Position numbers and translations under genes: made by a program. Positions 8,642 to 17,350 of a stretch of 51,858 bases of DNA are shown piece after piece. The DNA comes from an uncultured Selenomonadales bacterium (lineage in GTDB: Bacteria; Bacillota; Negativicutes; Selenomonadales; Selenomonadaceae). The DNA is taken from NCBI GenBank assembly GCA_946543495.1, contig CAMNLS010000001.1, positions 1-51,858 on the forward strand. The letters run 5' to 3'. Position 1 is the stretch's first letter. The number at the start of each line of letters is the position of its first letter. The notes beneath the pieces are model-generated. The model was not told where the DNA came from and ran no database searches. It saw nothing but the letters and a program-made list of their open reading frames with translations.

Positions 8642-8658
8642 TTTAGGAGGAAGCTTTC

Positions 8659-9528
8659 ATGGCTGTTGAAACTGCTAACTCACTCGAAAGAAGCAGTGTT
8701 ATTATCAGCGTCTTCAGTACGACGCCCGGCATTGGCAAAACTATAATTGCAATTAATTTGGCGGCGGGGCTTGCTCATGAAGGCTACAAGGTTTGCCTGT
8801 GCGATTTGGATTTGCAGTTCGGCGACGTATTAAATTACCTTAAGATTACTTCTGAAACAGAGCTTACCTCTGAAAAAACTGTCGCTGGTGCTCAACGCTA
8901 CTTGCTCGATCACCCCAATAAATTCAATATCAAAGATTTTCTTATTGACTATACTCAAGGCAATGTAACTTTTTCAATTCTGCCTGCGCCGCTTTACGTT
9001 TTCGACGCCTATCAAATCGATGTTCAAATCATCTCGAACATTATTGGGCGGCTAAACTTCTTTGACTATATTATCCTCGACCTTAACTCAATGTTCAGTG
9101 CCTTGAATTTAGAAATGCTTGATATAAGCACGGTTATAAACTATGTTGGCGTTATAGACTTCCTGCCTGCGCTAAAAAATTATAAGGTTGGTTACGATAC
9201 GTTGATTCGTTTTGAATACGAAGAAAGTAAGATTCGTCTCGTTGAAAACCGCGCCGATTCACAAAAACTCATTGAAGGTCGCGACGTAGAAAAACTTTTG
9301 GGCGAACCATTTTATCACAGGCTGCCAAACGATTATCCGTCTGTCAATAAATCAATTAATAGCGGGCAACCTTTAATGTTCGCCGCACCAGATTCAAAGC
9401 TAACCAAAAGTTTTGATGAACTCGTCGGGCTTTACACTAACCGCCCAAAATCAGTTCTGCAGGGCGAAGGACAAACGTCAAGCAGTGGCGGATTATTTAG
9501 TAAAATCAAGAGCTGGTTCGGATTCTGA
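8659..9528 (+). CDS. TadZ-like ParA/MinD-family ATPase without receiver domain
   Basis: The 289-residue protein is a MinD/ParA-fold ATPase. Its P-loop is TPGIGKT (residues 22-28): the catalytic Lys27 of the GKT is present, but the signature lysine of the deviant Walker A motif (KGGxGKT) is Thr22. CDLDLQFGD (about 47-55) and FDYIILDLNS are the switch and Walker B regions. TadZ/CpaE proteins place the Tad machine at a cell pole. A second, complementary TadZ-type gene follows after 35 bp; see findings. The GGAGG site lies 10 bp before the ATG. Confidence 0.85.
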   Translation: MAVETANSLERSSVIISVFSTTPGIGKTIIAINLAAGLAHEGYKVCLCDLDLQFGDVLNYLKITSETELTSEKTVAGAQRYLLDHPNKFNIKDFLIDYTQGNVTFSILPAPLYVFDAYQIDVQIISNIIGRLNFFDYIILDLNSMFSALNLEMLDISTVINYVGVIDFLPALKNYKVGYDTLIRFEYEESKIRLVENRADSQKLIEGRDVEKLLGEPFYHRLPNDYPSVNKSINSGQPLMFAAPDSKLTKSFDELVGLYTNRPKSVLQGEGQTSSSGGLFSKIKSWFGF

Positions 9529-9563
9529 TTGAATAAAATTTTTGCGTAGGAGGATTAAAAGTT

Positions 9564-10670
9564 TTGGCTTATCGAGTGATTGTAATTGAAGACGATCCTG
9601 TTATGCTTGAAGAGATTGTTGCCGTCCTTAGACGTTCGCCTGATTTTGAAGTTGCGTCGACTTATAAACAAGCACACGCCGCGATTAATCCTTCGGCGAT
9701 GTTTCAACCCAACTTGTTTCTTATGAACGTCGATAACGAAGAGATGCTTGATATGGTGCCCGACTTTGTCGACAGATTTCCGAAAGCTTATATCTTGGGC
9801 ATGATGAACCAATGGGATCCTCTTGTCGCCCAAAGAGTGGCGCAAGGTGGCGGGACGGGCTGTATCTTGAAACCATTCACTGCCAAGGACATTCTTGAGC
9901 ATCTTCAAGTTTACGCCAGCCGTGGAAAGAATAAGCCCGCCAAATTAATTTCCTTCTTCAGCCCAAAAGGGCGTGCTGGGCGAACAACTTTAGCCGCGAT
10001 TCTTGCGTTGCTCATTGCAGAGAAGACTGGCGAACGTGTCGCATTAATTGACGCCGATTTACAATTCGGAGACCTGCCGATTTTCTTCGACTTGGAGCCA
10101 AAGCGTACAGTTATCGACGCCACGCAAGATATAAGATTGTTGACGCCCGTGACGTTCGCACCATATTTTTATCCGATTAAAAAAGGTGTCTCGCTCCTTA
10201 GCAGTCCCGATCGTCCGGAGTATGCCGAGCTTGTCACGCCCGAAGGTCTAGTTGAAGTTGTAATGATGACAGGTAATATCTTCCGCTATGTGCTTGTTGA
10301 CTTGCCGTCGGGTTTTAATCCATTGGCTCTCAACATATGTCGCATTTCCAACTTAGTTTTTATCACCACAATGATTAACAGCGGTTTCGAGATTAAACAC
10401 GCTAGGAAGGCAATGGACATGTTTGCGCAACAAGACGACGGGCGGCGCAAGGTTCATGCGGTCTTTACTCGTGTTAATCCCTTCACAGAAGAGAACCGCA
10501 AAAAAATCTCGGAGCAACTCGGCTATCCTGTCGACTATATGATTCCTAATGAATACAAAATGATTTCTGTCGCTAACAGCGGTCGTCTTGCGCAGGGCTT
10601 GCCGAAAGATACTCTTTTAATGCAGACGATTAGCGGCATGGCAGATAAAATTATTGCCGCGAAGGAGTGA
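9564..10670 (+). CDS. cpaE: CpaE/TadZ: pseudo-receiver domain fused to ParA/MinD-like ATPase
   Basis: The 368-residue protein starts at TTG with TAGGAGGA upstream. Residues 1-115 form a CheY-like receiver with the acidic pair (E9, D10, D11) and Lys103 (ILKPF), but the phospho-acceptor position is Asn55 (LFLMNVD), so it is probably not phosphorylated. Residues 125-368 form a MinD-like ATPase with KGRAGRT at 135-141: the signature Lys135 is kept, whereas the P-loop lysine is Arg140. DADLQFGD follows as in MinD. CpaE/TadZ localises the Tad machine. The degenerate nucleotide site and receiver suggest a scaffold or a partner of the preceding ATPase. Confidence 0.92.
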   Translation: MAYRVIVIEDDPVMLEEIVAVLRRSPDFEVASTYKQAHAAINPSAMFQPNLFLMNVDNEEMLDMVPDFVDRFPKAYILGMMNQWDPLVAQRVAQGGGTGCILKPFTAKDILEHLQVYASRGKNKPAKLISFFSPKGRAGRTTLAAILALLIAEKTGERVALIDADLQFGDLPIFFDLEPKRTVIDATQDIRLLTPVTFAPYFYPIKKGVSLLSSPDRPEYAELVTPEGLVEVVMMTGNIFRYVLVDLPSGFNPLALNICRISNLVFITTMINSGFEIKHARKAMDMFAQQDDGRRKVHAVFTRVNPFTEENRKKISEQLGYPVDYMIPNEYKMISVANSGRLAQGLPKDTLLMQTISGMADKIIAAKE

Positions 10671-10676
10671 GGATAA

Positions 10677-11639
10677 ATGGTTTTCCTCATCGCATTAGTT
10701 GGCGCAGTGGCAACTTTTACTTTTATATTTCTAGTCTTAACCCTTATTAAGAAACGTAACAAGATAGATATTTTCAAACGTCTTCGCAGGCATGTTGATG
10801 TTGACGCAAATAAAGGTCAAGGCGAAGATGAAGATATTATCCGCCGCATTTCTAATTTCATTAAGCGTATGGCAAATCCTATTTCAGATTGGGAAATCTC
10901 GAAGAAATTGGACTTCCGCCTTAGGCAAGCAGGCATTCCGTTATTCGGAGCAGAGTTCATCATTCTTTGCTTATTGTGTGCTATAGTGGGCGGCGGCGTT
11001 ACTTTCGTTATCACGCTGAATTTATCGGTTGCGTTGCTTGCGGCTGTGGCGATACCGCTCGGCTTGTGGATGTGGAGTGCAATAGCAATAAATAAAAGGC
11101 GGAACTCTTTTACCGAACAGCTAAGCGATTGCTTAACAACGGTTGCAAACGCATTGCGCGCAGGCTACAGCTTTCAACAGGCAATGGACGTTGTGGCTCG
11201 TGAAATGGAACCGCCCATGAGCACTGAATTTGAACGCGTCTCAACTGACGTGGCAATGGGCGTAACGTTGGAAGAGGCACTGGAGCAAATGAACGTTCGA
11301 GTTGCTAGCCCAGACTTTGATCTCGTTGTTACGGCGGTTCTGATTCAGCGTGAAGTAGGTGGTAACCTTGCTCAAATACTCGACACAATCAGTGAAACAA
11401 TCAACGAACGAATCCGCATGAAACGTGAGATTAATGCGCTGACTGCACAAGGTAGATTTTCTGCATGGGTATTAATCTTGTTGCCGTTCGTCGTTGCCAT
11501 ATTCTGTTACTTCTTCAATCACGATCAGACAATGATGTTGTTTACTGAGGAGTCGGGGCGCATTGCTCTTGCAGCCGCACTAATTATGGAAATTGTAGGC
11601 TACGTAGTCATTCAGCGCATTGTTGACATCGAAATATAA
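10677..11639 (+). CDS. tadB: Tad inner-membrane platform protein TadB
   Basis: The 320-residue protein has an N-terminal membrane helix, two central helices (about 95-140) and two C-terminal helices around the conserved T2SS-F domain (QLSDCLTTVANALRAGYSFQQAMDVVAREMEPP). The F domain contacts the CpaF motor in Tad and type II systems. It starts 6 bp after cpaE. Its partner TadC is encoded at 14103-15107, after the pilin, tadE and cpaF genes; tadB and tadC are thus split by these genes. Confidence 0.93.
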   Translation: MVFLIALVGAVATFTFIFLVLTLIKKRNKIDIFKRLRRHVDVDANKGQGEDEDIIRRISNFIKRMANPISDWEISKKLDFRLRQAGIPLFGAEFIILCLLCAIVGGGVTFVITLNLSVALLAAVAIPLGLWMWSAIAINKRRNSFTEQLSDCLTTVANALRAGYSFQQAMDVVAREMEPPMSTEFERVSTDVAMGVTLEEALEQMNVRVASPDFDLVVTAVLIQREVGGNLAQILDTISETINERIRMKREINALTAQGRFSAWVLILLPFVVAIFCYFFNHDQTMMLFTEESGRIALAAALIMEIVGYVVIQRIVDIEI

Positions 11640-11655
11640 ATTTTTGTTTAATGGC

Positions 11656-11684
11656 TTGAATTTCTTACATGAATGTTTTATAAT
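11656..11684 (+). promoter_or_regulatory. Dedicated promoter of the Flp pilin gene
   Basis: TTGAAT (11656-11661) and TATAAT (11679-11684) are separated by 17 bp, immediately after tadB. It would start a roughly 95-base leader in front of the pilin gene and let the major pilin be made in excess of the machine parts. Confidence 0.75.
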
Positions 11685-11710
11685 GCCTATCGCTTAAGCT
11701 TTGAATTGGC

Positions 11711-11731
11711 TGACTGTGACAGAATCAGTCA
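11711..11731 (+). promoter_or_regulatory. Hairpin in the pilin mRNA leader
   Basis: TGACTG (11711-11716) and CAGTCA (11726-11731) form a perfect 6-bp stem with a 9-base loop in the 5' untranslated region of flp. A 10-base direct repeat AAGGATAGAG follows just downstream. It may stabilise or regulate the pilin mRNA. Confidence 0.45.
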
Positions 11732-11786
11732 TCAAGGATAGAGGCTTTAATCAAAGGATAGAGTTTAAGTTTGGAGGAGATATTCT

Positions 11787-12005
11787 ATGATTAAGTACAT
11801 TGATAAGTTGATCAAGAAGCTCAAAGCTTCGGAAAAAGGTCAAGGCATGGTTGAGTACGCGCTCATTATTGCTTTCGTCGCGGCTATCGCTATCGTCGCC
11901 CTCAATAACGGTCTCGGCAAGGCTGTCGACAATGCTTTCAGTGGCGCAGCCGATATGGTTAATTCTGCGTCTAGTGCTGCAGGAACATGGGCAACCCATA
12001 AGTGA
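11787..12005 (+). CDS. flp: Flp-type major pilin prepilin
   Basis: A 72-residue prepilin with a short basic leader (KYIDKLIKKLKASEKG), the Flp processing signature G-QGMVEY with Glu five residues after the cleavage Gly, and a hydrophobic helix (ALIIAFVAAIAIVAL). The mature pilin of about 54 residues polymerises into the Flp/Tad fibre. GGAGG lies 9 bp before the ATG. No TadV/CpaA prepilin peptidase gene is in this window, so that enzyme must be encoded elsewhere. The gene is bracketed by its own promoter and a terminator. Confidence 0.95.
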   Translation: MIKYIDKLIKKLKASEKGQGMVEYALIIAFVAAIAIVALNNGLGKAVDNAFSGAADMVNSASSAAGTWATHK

Positions 12006-12059
12006 TGAAGAGGACAGACCAAAACTAAATAAGAAACGATTGGCTTAACAAAACTTTAT

Positions 12060-12094
12060 GAGCTTCCGAAAATTTTTTTTGGAAGCTCTTTTTT
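12060..12094 (+). terminator. Rho-independent terminator after flp
   Basis: GAGCTTCC (12060-12067) pairs perfectly with GGAAGCTC (12081-12088) and is followed by six Ts. It separates the pilin gene from tadE, so downstream genes are transcribed by read-through at lower level. Confidence 0.85.
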
Positions 12095-12114
12095 CAGAGA
12101 GGCGGGCGATATTT

Positions 12115-12564
12115 ATGAAGAGGCAACGCGGACAGTCAGCATTGGAATTTGCGCTTATGTCGCCGCTTATTTTGCTGATTGTTTTTGGGGCAATTTACGG
12201 AGGCATAATGTTCCTTCAATTCATGAACTACAGTAACGAAGCTCGCACCATTGCCAGAGAAATAGCCGTAGCGAGTACAACACCAGGAATAGATGGAAAA
12301 TCTGAAAGAACAAAAAAGGTAGAACGATATAACGGAGTCGCGGCGAACTCTGAAGGAGAGATTCTCGGCGGTATCTACAAAGTGACGCTGACGACCACTC
12401 TTTTAAAAAAGGATGAGACTACTGAAGAACTTGTTCCCACTACTTCCAATGATACTGAAGCAGACGAAGTAGGCGTGAGATTTGAGTTTGATCACGGACA
12501 CGATTTTCCCTTTGGTTTTCCGCCGAGGACTTTTGCGGCGTCTTATCGTATGCAACTTGAATAA
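12115..12564 (+). CDS. tadE: TadE-like pseudopilin
   Basis: The product begins MKRQRGQSALEFALMSP, the TadE signature with a pilin-like leader and Glu near position 11, followed by one hydrophobic helix (LILLIVFGAIYGGIMFLQF) and a soluble C-terminal domain; total about 149 residues. TadE-type pseudopilins are minor pilus components. I chose the ATG at 12115 with AGAGGCGGG upstream; longer in-frame starts would begin inside the flp terminator hairpin. The gene follows the pilin and precedes cpaF. No TadF or TadG gene is seen. Confidence 0.88.
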   Translation: MKRQRGQSALEFALMSPLILLIVFGAIYGGIMFLQFMNYSNEARTIAREIAVASTTPGIDGKSERTKKVERYNGVAANSEGEILGGIYKVTLTTTLLKKDETTEELVPTTSNDTEADEVGVRFEFDHGHDFPFGFPPRTFAASYRMQLE

Positions 12565-12590
12565 AATTAACGCAGGGGGTTGAAAAATCT

Positions 12591-14096
12591 ATGTCAAGAT
12601 CTCTGTCGTTGCTTGAAAGGCTTGGCGGCAAAACTAAAGAGGATAAGCCGCAACATCATGCGTCAGGTGAACGCCAGCATTTACCCAAACCAGAAGCAGC
12701 AAAACATTCGTCAAATCCACACTCTGATTACACAGAAAAACAAATTCAACAAGAACGCGAAGCGGCGTTAGAAGCCTCGGCATTCGCTGGTAGACGTGCA
12801 TTGACTTCTAGAACGGATGTAATGCAAGAATTAAAGCTTGCAGTTCACCGCCGCATTGTTGATGAGATGACGCCTGAAGAACAAAATGTTCTAGTTCGCG
12901 GCGAAGAGGCACGAGAGCAAATAAAAAATATCATCTCGGTCTACAGCAATAGGGAATTGGCGGAAAGTGCTTACACTCTATCACGCGGTGAAAGAATTCA
13001 GCTTGTCGACGATATCAGTAACGAATTACTCGGACTTGGACCGCTTGAACCACTACTTCAAAATGACAGCATAACAGAAATAATGGTCAACGGACCGAAG
13101 CAAATTTTTATCGAACAAAAAGGCAAGCTCAAACTCAGTGACGTTCATTTCTATGACAACGCGCATTTAATGAACATTATCGAACGCATTTTGACGCCGC
13201 TTGGTCGTCGTGTTGATGAGTCTAGCCCGTTGGTTGACGCCCGTCTTGCTGATGGTTCTCGTGTTAATATCATTATCCCGCCGCTGTCATTGGTAGGACC
13301 GGTTGTTACTATCCGAAAGTTTTCCAAGAATGCATTATCAATTCACGATCTTGTTAGCTTCGGCACGCTAAGCGAGGATATGGGCAAATTCTTGGATTGT
13401 TGCGTTAAAGCGCGATTGAATATCTTGGTATCGGGTGGTACTGGTTCTGGTAAGACAACAACGCTTAACGTGCTTTCGTCGTTTATTCCAGAGACGGACA
13501 GAATAGTCACTATTGAGGACGCGGCGGAACTTAGGCTTCAGCAAACGCACGTTGTTACGTTGGAAAGTCGTCCAGCGAACTTGGAAGGACACGGCGCGAT
13601 AACAATCCGCGACCTTGTGAAGAATGCACTGCGTATGCGTCCTGATAGAATAATCGTCGGTGAGGTTCGTGCGGGTGAGGCTCTTGACATGTTGCAAGCA
13701 ATGAATACTGGTCACGATGGTTCCTTGACGACGGCGCACGCTAACACGCCCCGCGACGTTCTCAGCCGTCTTGAAACAATGGTTTTAATGGCTGGCATGG
13801 AACTTCCCGTTCGCGCAGTTAGAACGCAAGTGTCTTCGGCGATTGATTTAATCCTCCAGCAGTCAAGAATTCGTGACGGCTCAAGGAAGATAACATATAT
13901 AACTGAAGTTCAAGGCATGGAAGGCGACACGATTATTTTGCAAGACCTTTTCCGCTATGTTCAAGACTACATCGATGAGAAAGGAAAATCCGTTGGGCAC
14001 TATGAGAGTATGGGGCTGATGCCGAACTTTATGGATAAATTCCAAATGAATGGTATCGACTTGCCGCCGTCGTTTTTCCAAAGCGGGCGGAGGTGA
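12591..14096 (+). CDS. cpaF: Tad pilus assembly ATPase CpaF/TadA
   Basis: A 501-residue secretion ATPase with Walker A GGTGSGKTTT at about residue 282, an Asp box, the Walker B/His box region (RMRPDRIIVGEVRAGEALDML) and TAHANTP. The first 80 residues are a charged, low-complexity leader rich in Gln, Lys and Pro. CpaF hexamers power Flp fibre assembly through TadB and TadC in the inner membrane. A purine-rich site (GCAGGGGG) precedes the ATG, and tadC begins 6 bp after its stop. Confidence 0.97.
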   Translation: MSRSLSLLERLGGKTKEDKPQHHASGERQHLPKPEAAKHSSNPHSDYTEKQIQQEREAALEASAFAGRRALTSRTDVMQELKLAVHRRIVDEMTPEEQNVLVRGEEAREQIKNIISVYSNRELAESAYTLSRGERIQLVDDISNELLGLGPLEPLLQNDSITEIMVNGPKQIFIEQKGKLKLSDVHFYDNAHLMNIIERILTPLGRRVDESSPLVDARLADGSRVNIIIPPLSLVGPVVTIRKFSKNALSIHDLVSFGTLSEDMGKFLDCCVKARLNILVSGGTGSGKTTTLNVLSSFIPETDRIVTIEDAAELRLQQTHVVTLESRPANLEGHGAITIRDLVKNALRMRPDRIIVGEVRAGEALDMLQAMNTGHDGSLTTAHANTPRDVLSRLETMVLMAGMELPVRAVRTQVSSAIDLILQQSRIRDGSRKITYITEVQGMEGDTIILQDLFRYVQDYIDEKGKSVGHYESMGLMPNFMDKFQMNGIDLPPSFFQSGRR

Positions 14097-14102
14097 CGTT
14101 CA

Positions 14103-15107
14103 ATGGCTTTATTCGGTATTGCACTGGTTGCCTCGTTATTGTTCGCTTTCTTAGTAAGTATTGGAATTTTGTATTTTCAGCAAAACCCCGAAGCGCAGTT
14201 GCGAAAACGTCTGAACGAGATGATTGTTCAAGCGGAGGCGGAACGTGCCAAAAATCCTAAGAAGCGGAAAAATAAAACGCCGACCGTCATCGAAACGGCA
14301 CCGAACGCCGCAGTACAAGTAATCGCACAACCACGCAACAACAACAGTTTCAAGGCTCGCGTGATTCAACCGATTATAAATTCCTTAGACGAACGCTTTC
14401 AAAAGTTAGCACCCAAAGAGATTAAAGCTCAGCTGGAAGATAAAATTTTCCGCGCAGGCAAGACAGGTGTTTGGAGTGTTACTCGACTCGTAACTATTTG
14501 GGTTTTGTCAATTATCGGTTTCACGGGTATTGCAATCTTTATGCTTCAGGGCGTGATGATTCATCCCGTCCAGCAATTGTTCATAATCGTTTTGGCAATG
14601 TTTATGGGTGCGGCAATTCCGTTTGTCATTTTGAATTCGACGATTAGAAAGCGCAAGAAAAATATCCGCCGTCAACTTCCCGAATTCCTCGACTTGCTTT
14701 GTGTCAGTGTTCAAGCAGGACTTTCATTTGATGGCGCAGTCAATAAAATGACTAAACGCATGAAAGGTCCGCTTATCGACGAATTTAACCGAATGCAAAA
14801 TGATATTGCACTCGGCATGACTCATCAATACGCGTTGACAAATTTGGCGCGGCGGTGTGATTTGGAAGAAGTTTATTTATTTACAACGTCTGTAATTCAA
14901 GCGGAGAAGTTAGGAACGAGCATGACGCGGACGCTTAAACAGCAGGCGGACAATATGCGCGATCGCCATCGCCAGTGGGTCAAGGGTGAAGCTTTAAAAG
15001 CTCCTGTCAAAATAATTTTCCCAATGATTTTGTTTATCTTTCCGTCAATATTCGTTGTTCTTCTCTTCCCTGCAATGATTTCCCTTATAAGAGCTTTTAA
15101 CGGCTAA
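14103..15107 (+). CDS. tadC: Tad inner-membrane platform protein TadC
   Basis: The 334-residue protein has an N-terminal helix, a charged Lys/Arg-rich cytoplasmic segment (about 40-100), two central helices and a C-terminal helix around a T2SS-F domain (RRQLPEFLDLLCVSVQAGLSFDGAVNKMTKRMKGPL). It pairs with TadB as the membrane platform for the CpaF motor. It is the last gene of the Tad operon visible here; an 88-bp gap follows. Confidence 0.94.
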   Translation: MALFGIALVASLLFAFLVSIGILYFQQNPEAQLRKRLNEMIVQAEAERAKNPKKRKNKTPTVIETAPNAAVQVIAQPRNNNSFKARVIQPIINSLDERFQKLAPKEIKAQLEDKIFRAGKTGVWSVTRLVTIWVLSIIGFTGIAIFMLQGVMIHPVQQLFIIVLAMFMGAAIPFVILNSTIRKRKKNIRRQLPEFLDLLCVSVQAGLSFDGAVNKMTKRMKGPLIDEFNRMQNDIALGMTHQYALTNLARRCDLEEVYLFTTSVIQAEKLGTSMTRTLKQQADNMRDRHRQWVKGEALKAPVKIIFPMILFIFPSIFVVLLFPAMISLIRAFNG

Positions 15108-15136
15108 ACGTTAAGAGTTCGCAAAATAATTTCCCC

Positions 15137-15152
15137 GTCAATATTTATTGAC
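15137..15152. promoter_or_regulatory. Perfect palindrome upstream of the diguanylate cyclase gene
   Basis: GTCAATA-TT-TATTGAC is a perfect 7-bp inverted repeat. Its right half forms the start of a TTGACT -35-like hexamer, but no convincing -10 follows at the right distance. It is a candidate operator. Confidence 0.45.
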
Positions 15153-15213
15153 TTCGTCTTACTTTTAAAGTTGTCACATACTAAACCTTTGACGGGTGAG
15201 CTGGATTGAAATT

Positions 15214-16863
15214 ATGGAAATTAACAAAAGTATTCGAGCGAAACTCTTCGCCTTGTTTGTTATTATGGGAGCGATTCCGTTTCTCCTCCTCGTTGGTATT
15301 ACTGCAAACAGCACCTACGATGACTTGGATAATTATGCCAAAGATGCTGGGCGATTAAAAAATTATATCATCTCCGAACATATAACAGAATTAATCGAGA
15401 AAAATAGAATTGTTTTGCAGTCAGTTGCTTTGTCTCCTGAAGTAATACAATATATTCAAGAACCAACTCCTCAACGCCGTGAAATTGTCAGTAAGCTCTT
15501 GAATAATGTAAACAGCATCTTTGACGATACTAACTGTATGGCGTTGACTGGTGCCGATGCTTGGCAACTTATTCGCACAGACGACGCAACACTCGTAAAC
15601 TTGAGTAAACGCCAACATTTTAAAGAGGCGATGAAGGGCAAAAGTTATGTCACTGATATCATATCCAGCATGTCGACAGGGAGCATGATTATCGTCGTGG
15701 AATCTCCTGTGTTCAACGCCGAAGGCAAGCCTATTGGTATGGTGCAGAGAAATTTTGATTTAACCGCTCTGGAAGATTATATTAAAATCCTAGATGACGA
15801 AGAAACTTATATTGTCCTTATGGATAGATCAGGACATATTATTGCTAACTCTAGAAAAGTCGTACAAAATCAACCGGAATTAGTTACGGATAACAATTAC
15901 AAATTTATATTAGACAGGATTTATAACAGTTCAGGTGCCATTTATTTGAACGTTGACGGCGAAAAATCACTCGTTGCGTATTCTCGAAATGTCAATACAG
16001 GTTGGACGGTTATATCGGTTCGTCCTTATCGTCAACTTATGGAAACCGTCTTTGATAAATCAGTAAAAGCACTTATCTTTGGTCTGGTTATGTTGTTCTT
16101 CGGTGTTTTAGCGGCTTATGTAGCGACTTTCCAAGTGACAAAACCGCTTATTGAGATGACAAACGTCGTTGATGACATTATCAGCGGTAAAAAGGGCGTT
16201 GAAAAAATAGATATCTCTTCAAATGACGAACTTGGGCAAATGGCAGCTGCTTTCAACAGGATAAAATCCGACCGGGATACCTTTCGCTCGGAGGCTGAGA
16301 TTGATAAACTCACAGGGCTTTTTAACAAAAAGACGATGGAAATGCTCTGTAAGATGAAGTTGAAGGCTTTCAAGGAATCTTTAAAAAATAATGCAGAGAC
16401 GACTAGTTTAATAGCGTTTTACATAATCGACTTGGATCATTTTAAAGAAGTTAATGATCTTTTAGGACATCAATTCGGCGACAAAGTATTGATTGAGTTT
16501 TCAAAGGGTTTGAAGAAAATCTTCCGTCCGAATGATTACATAGGACGTTTCGGCGGCGATGAGTTTGTTGTTATAGTTGATGGTTTGCCAAATATGGAAG
16601 TCGTTTGTCGTAAAGCCACACAGATTAATGACATTGCAACTAACTTGGCAATTGATGGAAAAGCTAGAATTGTAACGGCGAGTGTCGGCATTTCGGTTGC
16701 TCCAAAAAATGGACTTGATTACGATACTTTGTTTGCGGCGGCAGATAAAGCAGTTTACTTTGTTAAAAACCACGGCAAGAATAATTACCATTGCGATCTA
16801 CTGGACGATAAAAAAGACGACGATGAAGACGACGACAGTAAAAAAGAAATAGAACCTACGTAA
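15214..16863 (+). CDS. Membrane-bound diguanylate cyclase with Cache sensor (GGDEF)
   Basis: About 549 residues: transmembrane helix 1 (LFALFVIMGAIPFLLLVGI), a periplasmic dCache-type sensor of about 250 residues, helix 2 (ALIFGLVMLFFGVLAAYVA), a HAMP linker and a C-terminal GGDEF domain with an intact active site (GGDEF encoded at 16552-16566). RPND ends five residues before GGDEF, which is the RxxD inhibitory site for cyclic di-GMP feedback. The tail is very acidic. It follows the Tad operon, so it may tune pilus output by c-di-GMP; that is an inference. The ATG at 15214 is chosen; an in-frame GTG at 15196 is possible. Confidence 0.92.
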   Translation: MEINKSIRAKLFALFVIMGAIPFLLLVGITANSTYDDLDNYAKDAGRLKNYIISEHITELIEKNRIVLQSVALSPEVIQYIQEPTPQRREIVSKLLNNVNSIFDDTNCMALTGADAWQLIRTDDATLVNLSKRQHFKEAMKGKSYVTDIISSMSTGSMIIVVESPVFNAEGKPIGMVQRNFDLTALEDYIKILDDEETYIVLMDRSGHIIANSRKVVQNQPELVTDNNYKFILDRIYNSSGAIYLNVDGEKSLVAYSRNVNTGWTVISVRPYRQLMETVFDKSVKALIFGLVMLFFGVLAAYVATFQVTKPLIEMTNVVDDIISGKKGVEKIDISSNDELGQMAAAFNRIKSDRDTFRSEAEIDKLTGLFNKKTMEMLCKMKLKAFKESLKNNAETTSLIAFYIIDLDHFKEVNDLLGHQFGDKVLIEFSKGLKKIFRPNDYIGRFGGDEFVVIVDGLPNMEVVCRKATQINDIATNLAIDGKARIVTASVGISVAPKNGLDYDTLFAAADKAVYFVKNHGKNNYHCDLLDDKKDDDEDDDSKKEIEPT

Positions 16864-16888
16864 GAAAATGAATCCTTTAGCTAAGACT

Positions 16889-16925
16889 AAAAAAACCCGC
16901 CTCTGTTTTTGAGGTGGGCTTTTTA
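16889..16925. terminator. Bidirectional terminator between the cyclase gene and rpsI
   Basis: CCCGCCTC and GAGGTGGG form an 8-bp stem with one G-U pair, flanked by an A-run on the left and a T-run on the right. It serves the two convergent transcripts. Confidence 0.85.
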
Positions 16926-16943
16926 TTGCATTCAATCCATTTA

Positions 16944-17336
16944 TTAACGTTTTGAGAACTGGGAAGCCTTGCGAGCTTTCTTGAGTCCGTATTTGCGACG
17001 TTCTTTTTCGCGCGGGTCGCGAGTGACGAAGCCAGCCTTCTTGAGTGCGGGACGCAAGTCGGCATCAAGCTCCATAAGTGCGCGGGTAATGCCGTGACGA
17101 ATTGCGCCAGCTTGACCGGTCGTGCCGCCGCCTTTAACGTTGGCAATTACGTCGTATTTATCATTCATCTCGGTGAGGACGAGCGGCTGACGAACAATCA
17201 GCTCCAAAGTCTTCAAGCCGAAGTATTCTTCCATTGCGCGATTGTTAATCGTGACTTTGCCGTCGCCCGGAACCAAACGAACGCGAGCAACTGAACTTTT
17301 GCGGCGGCCTGTGCCGTAGTAGCTTACTTGTGCCAT
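16944..17336 (-). CDS. rpsI: 30S ribosomal protein S9
   Basis: The 130-residue protein starts MAQVSYYGTGRRKSSVARVRL and ends in the basic GLKKARKASQFSKR tail, both canonical for S9. In the centre are GGGTTGQAGAIRHGITRAL and DPREKERRKYG, which contact 16S rRNA. It follows rplM by 14 bp, the conserved L13-S9 operon. Confidence 0.99.
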   Translation of the reverse strand: MAQVSYYGTGRRKSSVARVRLVPGDGKVTINNRAMEEYFGLKTLELIVRQPLVLTEMNDKYDVIANVKGGGTTGQAGAIRHGITRALMELDADLRPALKKAGFVTRDPREKERRKYGLKKARKASQFSKR

Positions 17337-17350
17337 ATAATATCCTCTCC

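Noticed and set aside
12058..12114. N-terminal extension of TadE starting at 12058
   Set aside because: The extra codons lie in the flp terminator hairpin; the ATG at 12115 has a proper ribosome site and gives the canonical TadE start.
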